From the NCBI GenBank assembly GCA_042095835.1, contig JBELML010000148.1, forward strand, positions 1-15,976: DNA of 15,976 nucleotides, written 5' to 3'. A program made the position numbers and the translations under genes. The stretch is from DATFKA01 sp042095835. Its GTDB lineage: Bacteria > Bacteroidota > Bacteroidia > Chitinophagales > Saprospiraceae. Below are positions 7,082 to 12,970 of the stretch, piece by piece. Under the pieces are notes generated by a model that was not told the DNA's origin, did no database searches, and worked only from the letters and a program-made list of their open reading frames with translations. The first letter of the stretch is position 1, and each line of letters opens with the position of its first letter.

Positions 7082-7489
7082 TTATAATAAGGTTTTAACT
7101 TGCGATTGTAGACGTTGGGTGATGAGCTTGGAGATGCGCCGACGTACCTCTCCTTCCATATCTAGAAAGGTGTCGAATTCTTCAGGAGTAAAATGGCCAA
7201 TCACCATGCCTAGTAGAAGTCCGCGCAGCCGATTATCTTTTGAGACGCTCTGCTCAATCCACTTCATCCGAGCCTCCACTGACATACCGCTGAACTTGAC
7301 TTTGCGCTTCTGGAGGAAGTGGCGGTAGATGTTTAGGAGGAGATCATTCTGCATCTTAAGGATCGGGCGTAGGGTTTGATTCTGAAATTGCTCCGCTTCG
7401 GAAGTAGCACTTTGCGAAGTGGATACTTTAGGACGCAATGCTACGCGTGGATCAGTTGTAGGCGATGGAGATTCGTGAGGCGCACTCAT
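7082..7489 (-). CDS. Small conserved Bacteroidota protein (often labelled glyoxalase)
   Basis: A 135-residue soluble protein. I place the start at the ATG ending at 7489 rather than the ATG at 7561, because homologues as I remember them begin with a short variable acidic/Pro stretch followed by 'L-R-P-x-V'; the extra 24 residues add an unlikely hydrophobic leader. The conserved part is EAEQFQNQTLRPILKMQNDL, then KDNRLRGLLLGMVIGHFTPEEF and RRRISKLITQRLQSQ. It is helical, with no metal-binding His/Glu pattern of true glyoxalases. Databases commonly name this family glyoxalase, which I consider a propagated misnomer. It is divergently placed from the tRNA gene. Function is unknown; the alternation of helices and basic residues would allow protein or RNA binding, but that is a guess. 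Confidence 0.75.
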   Translation of the reverse strand: MSAPHESPSPTTDPRVALRPKVSTSQSATSEAEQFQNQTLRPILKMQNDLLLNIYRHFLQKRKVKFSGMSVEARMKWIEQSVSKDNRLRGLLLGMVIGHFTPEEFDTFLDMEGEVRRRISKLITQRLQSQVKTLL

Positions 7490-7592
7490 AGCTGTACAGT
7501 TTTGAAAGCTCGAATGGAGCTTATTTGAATATAAATAGAAAGATGCAAGTATGACAATCACAACAGGATTTAAAAAAATATAGTTTCTTGTC

Positions 7593-7624
7593 TTGCATAG
7601 AAAGTAATTAATGTCTTATATTTG
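7593..7624 (+). promoter_or_regulatory. Bacteroidota-type promoter for the tRNA
   Basis: TATATTTG at 7617-7624 is an exact match to the Bacteroidota -7 consensus TAnnTTTG, with TTG at 7593-7595 about 21 nt upstream as the -33 element. Transcription would start near 7630, leaving a leader of roughly 75-80 nt before the mature tRNA 5' end at 7709. No gene other than the tRNA lies downstream on this strand until 8240. Confidence 0.65.
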
Positions 7625-7708
7625 CGCTCGCAAAGCGAAGAATTCCTCCTAAAGGGAAAACAAATACACTATTTATCTTACGTTCAAGATGGTAAAAAGT
7701 AGGAAAAT

Positions 7709-7782
7709 GGCGTGGTAGCTCAGCTGGTTAGAGCGCAGCATTCATAATGCTGAGGTCGAGTGTTCAAGTCACTCTCACGCTA
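7709..7782 (+). tRNA. tRNA with anticodon CAT (elongator Met, or Ile2)
   Basis: A 74-nt cloverleaf without encoded CCA. The acceptor stem GGCGTGG pairs with TCACGCT (two G-U pairs at the ends), discriminator A7782. The D-arm begins GCTC with GGTTA loop residues. Anticodon stem CAGCA/TGCTG encloses TTCATAA (anticodon CAT). T-arm GAGTG-TTCAAGT-CACTC. The anticodon stem lacks the three G-C pairs of initiator tRNA and position 1-72 is not a C-A mismatch, so it is not the initiator. Met elongator and the lysidine-modified Ile2 share this anticodon and cannot be separated safely by eye; Met is favoured. It is followed within 10 nt by a strong terminator hairpin. Confidence 0.93.
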
Positions 7783-7791
7783 CAAGAACGA

Positions 7792-7822
7792 AGAGTCATG
7801 ATGAAAATCATGGCTCTTTTTT
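7792..7822 (+). terminator. Intrinsic terminator of the tRNA (repeat copy 1)
   Basis: An 11-bp stem AGAGTCATGAT / ATCATGGCTCT (one G-U) with a GAAA loop, followed by TTTTT. It starts 10 nt after the tRNA discriminator base, so it should end the primary tRNA transcript. Confidence 0.88.
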
Positions 7823-7849
7823 GTTTGTGGTTCAAGCGGAACGACGTTA

Positions 7850-7902
7850 GGCGTGCCGTCCCGGTCGCAGCGCAGCGTAGTATCGGGATCACTCTCACGC
7901 TA
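7850..7902 (+). other. tRNA-like foldback segment 1
   Basis: A 53-nt stretch beginning GGCGTG, identical to the first six bases of the tRNA acceptor stem, and ending in the copied tRNA 3' end (TCACGCTA). The two ends can form six acceptor-like pairs. Between them lies the palindrome TCCCGGT/ATCGGGA instead of D, anticodon and T arms. It straddles the boundary of repeat copies 1 and 2. It could be a decayed tRNA copy, a tRNA-mimicking RNA, or a coincidence of a dispersed palindromic repeat abutting the copied tRNA tail. Confidence 0.35.
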
Positions 7903-7913
7903 CAAGAGACGAA

Positions 7914-7943
7914 AGAGTCATGATGAGTTTCATGGCTCTTTTT
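7914..7943 (+). terminator. Second terminator hairpin (repeat copy 2)
   Basis: A 10-bp stem AGAGTCATGA / TCATGGCTCT with the same stem sequence as the first but a different loop (TGAGTT), followed by TTTT. It would catch read-through from the first terminator. Confidence 0.8.
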
Positions 7944-7970
7944 GTTTGTGGTTCAAGCGGAACGATGTTA

Positions 7971-8023
7971 GGCGTGCCGTCCCGGTCGCAGCGCAGCATA
8001 GTATCGGGATCACTCTCACGCTA
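7971..8023 (+). other. tRNA-like foldback segment 2
   Basis: A second 53-nt segment of the same form as the one at 7850-7902: GGCGTG at the 5' end, TCACGCTA at the 3' end, with the TCCCGGT/ATCGGGA palindrome between them. It differs from segment 1 at one base (CAGCATAG instead of CAGCGTAG). That variant makes GCGCAGCAT, a nine-base match to the tRNA anticodon-arm region. Confidence 0.35.
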
Positions 8024-8033
8024 CAAGAACGAA

Positions 8034-8064
8034 AGAGTCATGATGGAATATCATGGCTCTTTTT
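8034..8064 (+). terminator. Third terminator hairpin (repeat copy 3)
   Basis: The 11-bp stem AGAGTCATGAT / ATCATGGCTCT is identical to copy 1, with the loop changed to GGAAT, followed by TTTT. The remaining 8070-8239, up to the next gene, holds no further repeat and no convincing promoter match; only a weak TACTTTTC word (near 8182) resembles a -7 element. Confidence 0.8.
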
Positions 8065-8239
8065 GTTTGGGCCACAGGCTTTTTTGCCATGTATTTAGTG
8101 GGCCAAGGATATCTTCTGGATAAATAGTCTGCAAACCTTCATTCTTCGAGAAGCTTAGAGTGAAAGCCTTAGGGGTTTCCTATACTTTTCGTACTTTAGT
8201 TTTTTGATTCACAACAATAGTTATTCAAGTTTCTAGAGC

Positions 8240-11200
8240 ATGAAAAGAGCTAATCTGATTTTTCCTATTCTACTTATTTTTTTGCTGTCGGCCTGTACTA
8301 GTTTTAACTCCTCTAAACGTGTCCTTCTTTTTTCTAAAACAGAGGGATATGTGCACGAATCTATCGCCGATGCATGGACGGCGGTCAATGATCTGGGCAT
8401 TAAGAATGGGTTCAGTGTAGATGCAACCGAGGATGCCGCTATGTTTACCGACGAAAATCTTCAACAATACGACGCCGTTATTTTCTTAAATACCAGTGGT
8501 GATGTACTGGATTGGCCGCAGCGTATCGCTTTCCGTAGGTATATCGAAGCAGGCGGTGGTTTTGTAGGCGTACATGGGGCAACTACAAGCCTCAAAGATT
8601 GGCCTTGGTATATGGATATGGTGGGCGCTGAGTTCGATCAGCATCCTGAGCCCCAAAAAGCTACCCTAAAAGTAGCCAATCACGAACATGCCGCTACTAC
8701 ACATCTAGCCGATACTTGGGAGCATTTCGATGAATGGTACAATTTCAAGTGGATTTCAGAGAAGATCACTCCTCTGCTCTATCTCGATGAGCGTAGCTAT
8801 GAAGGTGGTAAACATGGAGAGCAGCATCCAATCAGCTGGTACCACGCCTACGATGGTGGGAGGGCTTTTTATACAGGCTTGGGTCATACTAAAGAGGCCT
8901 ATCAAGACGAAACTTTCCTCCAGCATCTGTTAGGTGGTATCCAATACGCTATGGACGGACCTCCACTTAATTATGAGCAAGATCATGTCATGCCCCAAGA
9001 ATCTAGATTTGAAAAAGTAGTGCTCGATTACTACTTGAATGAACCTATGGAGCTAGAATTGCTACCTGACGGCCGATTGATTTTTACGGAGCGCAAAGGC
9101 AAACTCAATATCCACGATCCTGAAACAGGCCTTACTTCAGTATCTGCCACTTTTGATGTGTATACTGGTCAAGAAGATGGACTATTAGGCCTGACTTTAG
9201 ACCCTAACTACGCAGAGAACAACTGGATTTATGTTTTCCACTCTCATCCTACAAAAGTAGAGCAGAATATTTCTCGGTTTACCTATGATCCCGATGCAGA
9301 GGAGCCACTATCGGACCAAAAAGTGGTATTACGCATCCCTACTCAACGCGATGAGTGTTGTCATTCTGGGGGCTCTTTAGAGTTTGGCCCTGATGGAAAC
9401 TTGTTTATCTCTGCTGGTGATGATACCAACCCTTTTGCATCTGATGGCTACAATCCGATCGATGAACGAGCTGGACGAAAGCCCTGGGATGCACAACGGA
9501 CATCTGCGAATACGAATGATTTAAGAGGTAAAATTATGAGGATTACACCACAGGATGATGGTAGTTATACCATTCCAGATGGTAATCTTTTTCCGAAGGA
9601 TGGCTCCAAGGGAAGACCAGAGATTTATGTAATGGGTTGCCGAAATCCTTTCCGTATTGCTATTGATAAACGCACAAAATATCTATACTGGGGAGATGTA
9701 GGTCCAGATGCCAATGAGAATGGCGACCTACGCGGCCCGATGGGGCACGATGAGGTCAATCAAGCACGCGGGCCAGGTTTCTTTGGCTGGCCACTGTTTG
9801 TGGGAGATAACAAAGCTTATTACGAATACAATTTCACGACCCAGCAATCCGCTAAACCGTATGATCCGGCTAAGCCTATCAATAATTCGCCCAACAATAC
9901 AGGCATTCAGGAGCTTCCACCTGCTCAACCTGCCTTTATCTATTATCCGTATCGAGCGACACCTGTCTTCCCATTAATGAACTCGGGAGGGCGAAATGCT
10001 ATGGCGGGGCCAGTTTTTTATCAAGATGATTATCCCGATAATCCACGTCGGTACCCAAAATATTACGATGAAAAACTATTTACCTATGACTGGATGAGAG
10101 GAATCATACTGGAGAATACCTTGGACGATGAGGGGAATCTAGTACAGATGGAGCGTTTCCTTCCTTCGATGGAGTGGAACAACTTGGTAGATATCGTGAT
10201 GTCTCCTGAGGGTGATATGTTTATGATTGAGTATGGACGTGGCTGGTTTACATCCAACGAAGATGCACGCTTGGTACATCTGAAATACACAGCAGGTAAC
10301 CGTAAACCGAAGGCTAATATCCAAGTAGATAAAAAGCTAGGAGGTCTACCTTTAGCTGTTAACTTTGATGCCTCAGGTTCGACCGATCCTGATCAAGACG
10401 AGCTAGAATATACGTGGAACTTTGGTGGAGGACAGACCGCCTCTGGGGCAAACGTAAAACATGAGTTTACAGAAGCGGCTCCCTACATTGTAGAATTAAC
10501 CGTAAAAGATAAATCAGGAAATGAAGATCAAGCCCAAGTGAAAATTCTCGCAGGGAACGAGCCGCCACAGATCAACTGGACTGTCCAGGGTAATCAGGAT
10601 TTCTACTGGGAGGGAGAGCCGATAAGGTATGATTTGAAAGTCGAAGATCAGGAAGATGGTCAGCTTGGAGCAGGTATCGAAGAAGCTAATGTAAGTCGTA
10701 CTGTCGAGTATTTAGAGCAAGGGTATGATGTCACCGAAATCGCACAAGGCCACCAAATTGTAGCGGCTACAATAAGTGCCGAGGCAGGATTGCGTTTGAT
10801 GGAGCAATCTGATTGTCAGTCTTGTCATAAGACCAATTCTAAATCAATTGGACCAGCCTATACCGCTGTCGCTGAAAAATACAATGGCCAGGAAGAGGCT
10901 ATTGCCTACCTCAGTAAGAAGATTATCAACGGTGGAGCAGGCGTTTGGGGCGAAACGGCAATGGCTGCTCATCCTGATATCAGCGAGACAAAAGCCGAAG
11001 CTATCGCTGAATATATCCTCAGTTTAGCACCCAACAAGGATGCCATGATGATTGCCGCTAAGGGAGACACTCGTTTGACTATTCCAAATGGTAAACGCAA
11101 AGGCGGTGTCTTTGTATTTATTGCAAACTATATGGATAAAGGGACTGAGGAAATGGAGTCTTTGGGTAGTCAAGAGCTGTTCACGTTACGATCTCCAACT

Positions 11201-11632
11201 ATCCGAGCAGAGGAAAATACAAGCCTGCAAGGTGCGCAAGAAAAGCAATTTCAGAGAGCCGATATTCCACAACTTTCCCGCAGAAACCGCACTGCTATTG
11301 TAGGTGCTACTGGAGCTAGTGCGACTTTCGGACCTATGGACTTAACAGGGGTGAGTGGTATCCTCTTGCAATTGGACATGGGCGTAGACCGAGTAGAAGG
11401 TGGAGAAGTTTTGGTATATTTGGACGATAAAAGCGGAACGCCTATCGCCACCCTTGCACTGACAGATACAGAAACCCGAGCCGATCAAGTATTGAAAAAT
11501 CTGAAAGTCAGTTTACCTGCAACCCAAGGAAGACATCAATTGATATTCGAGTTTAAAGGAAAGGATAACACGGTAGTGACGAATCTATTTGATTTTACGC
11601 TCACTACCACGAATCAGAATACCAGCTTATAA
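8240..11632 (+). CDS. ThuA/PQQ sugar dehydrogenase-like/PKD/cytochrome c lipoprotein
   Basis: A 1130-residue multidomain exported lipoprotein (signal with lipobox LSAC, Cys19). Domains in order: a ThuA-like (trehalose-utilisation, GATase-fold) domain, about 27-240; a glucose/sorbosone dehydrogenase-type six-bladed propeller, about 255-690, with GLLGLTLDPNY (~312), vicinal Cys373-Cys374-His375 and GCRNPFRIA (~466); a PKD domain, about 690-770; a monohaem cytochrome c with CQSCH at 859-863 and a probable axial Met908 in WGETAMAAHP; and a C-terminal beta-sandwich, about 990-1120, resembling a CBM6-type module. The usual reading is oxidation of a sugar or polyol by PQQ, with electrons passed to the attached cytochrome. 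The substrate is unknown, and the ThuA domain has no visible catalytic Cys elbow. Proteins of this layout are common in Bacteroidota. Its stop codon overlaps the next start (TAATG), so the two are coupled. Confidence 0.9.
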   Translation: MKRANLIFPILLIFLLSACTSFNSSKRVLLFSKTEGYVHESIADAWTAVNDLGIKNGFSVDATEDAAMFTDENLQQYDAVIFLNTSGDVLDWPQRIAFRRYIEAGGGFVGVHGATTSLKDWPWYMDMVGAEFDQHPEPQKATLKVANHEHAATTHLADTWEHFDEWYNFKWISEKITPLLYLDERSYEGGKHGEQHPISWYHAYDGGRAFYTGLGHTKEAYQDETFLQHLLGGIQYAMDGPPLNYEQDHVMPQESRFEKVVLDYYLNEPMELELLPDGRLIFTERKGKLNIHDPETGLTSVSATFDVYTGQEDGLLGLTLDPNYAENNWIYVFHSHPTKVEQNISRFTYDPDAEEPLSDQKVVLRIPTQRDECCHSGGSLEFGPDGNLFISAGDDTNPFASDGYNPIDERAGRKPWDAQRTSANTNDLRGKIMRITPQDDGSYTIPDGNLFPKDGSKGRPEIYVMGCRNPFRIAIDKRTKYLYWGDVGPDANENGDLRGPMGHDEVNQARGPGFFGWPLFVGDNKAYYEYNFTTQQSAKPYDPAKPINNSPNNTGIQELPPAQPAFIYYPYRATPVFPLMNSGGRNAMAGPVFYQDDYPDNPRRYPKYYDEKLFTYDWMRGIILENTLDDEGNLVQMERFLPSMEWNNLVDIVMSPEGDMFMIEYGRGWFTSNEDARLVHLKYTAGNRKPKANIQVDKKLGGLPLAVNFDASGSTDPDQDELEYTWNFGGGQTASGANVKHEFTEAAPYIVELTVKDKSGNEDQAQVKILAGNEPPQINWTVQGNQDFYWEGEPIRYDLKVEDQEDGQLGAGIEEANVSRTVEYLEQGYDVTEIAQGHQIVAATISAEAGLRLMEQSDCQSCHKTNSKSIGPAYTAVAEKYNGQEEAIAYLSKKIINGGAGVWGETAMAAHPDISETKAEAIAEYILSLAPNKDAMMIAAKGDTRLTIPNGKRKGGVFVFIANYMDKGTEEMESLGSQELFTLRSPTIRAEENTSLQGAQEKQFQRADIPQLSRRNRTAIVGATGASATFGPMDLTGVSGILLQLDMGVDRVEGGEVLVYLDDKSGTPIATLALTDTETRADQVLKNLKVSLPATQGRHQLIFEFKGKDNTVVTNLFDFTLTTTNQNTSL

Positions 11633-12381
11633 TGAAGAAAGTTTTAAAATGGCTAGGCATTATTGTAGTGTTACTTTTAGCGGGGCTATTTATAGTAGGC
11701 TGGTCTTTTCATGAGAAAAAACCAGCTGCGAATCCTAGTGCTGAGGCAGATGCCCTCGCCGAGGAAATGCTTTTAGCACTTAACAAGGCCGCTTGGGATA
11801 CAACCGCCTATATGCAATGGACCTTCAGAGATGCCAACCACTATCTTTGGGATAAGAACCGCCATTTTGTTGAAGTCACTTGGGAGGATTATAAAGTGCT
11901 TTTGCACACCAAATCAGTAAGTGGCGAAGCTTATAAAGCCGGAGAGTTACTCTCTGATAAAGCAGCAGAGAAAGCGATCCAAAAAGCCTGGGCAAGTTTC
12001 TGTAATGACTCTTTTTGGCTTTGTGCACCTATGAAAGCTTTTGATCCAGGAACCGTACGGTCTATTGTAGAGGTCAAAGATGGCCGCCAAGGGCTGATGG
12101 TTCATTACGAAGGGGGAGGCGTTACGCCTGAAGATAGTTATGTATGGCTGCTAGACGAAAATAATATTCCAACGAGTTATAAAATGTGGGTTTCTATTAT
12201 ACCTATTGGTGGAGTAGAAGCTACCTGGAATGACTGGAAAAGGGTAGAGACCGGCGCTTTAATTGCCCAGCAACGAGTGCTCTTCGGGAGCTCAGAGATA
12301 CCTTTAACCAATATCAAAGCAGGTATGGATTGGGCCAGCTTCGGACATTCGGCTGATCCCTTCCAAGCCATTGCTCAATAG
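11632..12381 (+). CDS. Membrane-anchored protein of unknown function
   Basis: A 249-residue protein. Residues 1-3 are basic and 7-27 form one hydrophobic segment (uncleaved anchor or signal), leaving a roughly 220-residue periplasmic domain. It contains an early helix (ADALAEEMLLALNKAAWDTTAY), then a Trp/Tyr-rich strand set (WTFRDANHYLWDKNRHFVEVTW, 63-84) and a Cys pair in SFCNDSFWLCAP (about 123-131). I do not recognise the family with confidence. The alternation of 'W-x-F' strands resembles lipid- or lipoprotein-binding beta domains found in Bacteroidota DUFs. Its ATG shares one base with the TAA of the preceding dehydrogenase gene, so they are translationally coupled and probably functionally linked, for example in maturation or redox partnering. 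It ends 46 nt before the H-NOX start. Confidence 0.75.
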   Translation: MKKVLKWLGIIVVLLLAGLFIVGWSFHEKKPAANPSAEADALAEEMLLALNKAAWDTTAYMQWTFRDANHYLWDKNRHFVEVTWEDYKVLLHTKSVSGEAYKAGELLSDKAAEKAIQKAWASFCNDSFWLCAPMKAFDPGTVRSIVEVKDGRQGLMVHYEGGGVTPEDSYVWLLDENNIPTSYKMWVSIIPIGGVEATWNDWKRVETGALIAQQRVLFGSSEIPLTNIKAGMDWASFGHSADPFQAIAQ

Positions 12382-12427
12382 TTCATGCGCTCACAACTAC
12401 TTATTCATTAACTAATGCATTGTCATC

Positions 12428-12967
12428 TTGAAAGGAATCGTATTTACAGAATTATTAGAAATGGTGGAGCAAGAATTCGGCTATGCTACAGTTGACGATT
12501 TGCTCGAAAATAGTGACCTGCCTTCTGGTGGGATTTATACAGCAGTTGGTACCTATGACCATGCCGAATTAGAAACATTGGTCCAGCATTTGTCTAAGAA
12601 ATCAGGGATAGAGGTTCCGGATTTACATCATAAATTTGGTTATTATCTCTTTGGGACTTTTCAGAAAAATTATTCCAATTTTATTGAAGTTGCTCCTAGT
12701 GCATTTGATTTTTTAGAATCTATAGAGCGATATATTCATGTCGAGGTACGCAAGTTATATCCCGATGCGGAGCTGCCTACCTTTACCACTTCTAGACCTC
12801 AAGAAGGGCAGTTAGAAATGATCTACGAATCGGAGCGTAGAATGGGGCATTTTGCTCATGGATTGATCCAACATTCATTGGAGTATTTTGGGTTGAATGC
12901 GATTATTGAGATGAATAAGCTAGAGGGATCGGGTAGAAAAGTACAATTCTTGATTACAAAGCAGTAG
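12428..12967 (+). CDS. H-NOX haem nitric-oxide/oxygen-binding sensor
   Basis: A 179-residue soluble haem sensor. It shows the family hallmarks: an N-terminus MKGIVFTELLEMVEQEFG, the proximal haem ligand His104 in RYIHVEVRKLYPDAELP with Pro112, and the haem-propionate-binding Y-x-S-x-R motif (Tyr133, Ser135, Arg137 in YESER). Members bind NO through ferrous haem and regulate an adjacent kinase or cyclase. Distal-pocket Tyr, the usual sign of O2 binding, cannot be judged by eye. The reading frame requires a TTG start at 12428: the nearby ATG (12415) is out of frame, and family members begin M-K/R-G at exactly this point. The kinase gene starts 3 nt after this stop codon, indicating an operon and a sensor/kinase pair. 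Confidence 0.95.
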   Translation: MKGIVFTELLEMVEQEFGYATVDDLLENSDLPSGGIYTAVGTYDHAELETLVQHLSKKSGIEVPDLHHKFGYYLFGTFQKNYSNFIEVAPSAFDFLESIERYIHVEVRKLYPDAELPTFTTSRPQEGQLEMIYESERRMGHFAHGLIQHSLEYFGLNAIIEMNKLEGSGRKVQFLITKQ

Positions 12968-12970
12968 TTC

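Larger units (their letters stand above)
7769..8069 (+). repeat. Tandem ~120-bp repeat carrying the tRNA 3' end (2.5 copies)
   Basis: Copies start at 7769, 7889 and 8010 (periods 120 and 121); the third stops after its terminator near 8069. Every copy begins with the same 14 nt as the tRNA 3' end (last T-loop base, 3' T-stem, 3' acceptor strand, discriminator) and continues through CAAGA, a terminator hairpin, a GTTTGTGGTTCAAGCGGAAC spacer and a TCCCGGT...ATCGGGA palindrome. Copies 1 and 2 differ at only a handful of positions, most of them in the terminator loop. The junction with the true tRNA is inside the T-loop, so copies 2 and 3 have only the 3' part of the tRNA. Confidence 0.92.

Noticed and set aside
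7490..7561. Longer start (ATG at 7561) for the small conserved protein
   Set aside because: It would add a 24-residue hydrophobic leader not expected for the family; the internal ATG at 7489 fits the usual N-terminus better.
7709..7782. Initiator tRNA-fMet
   Set aside because: There is no three-G-C-pair anticodon stem and no 1-72 mismatch; the stem is CAGCA/TGCTG.
7769..8069. CRISPR array
   Set aside because: The whole 120-bp unit is repeated, there are no unique spacers, and no cas genes are nearby.
8069..8106. GGCCAC...GTGGGCC inverted repeat after the third terminator
   Set aside because: The stem needs a bulge and spans 36 nt with a weak inner GGC/GCC pair; not distinguishable from chance.
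7853..8123. Plus-strand frames of 67-81 codons in the tRNA repeat array
   Set aside because: They run through three terminators and tandem copies and have no domain. A protamine-like product as proposed for tyrT is not suggested here because the peptide is not strongly basic throughout.
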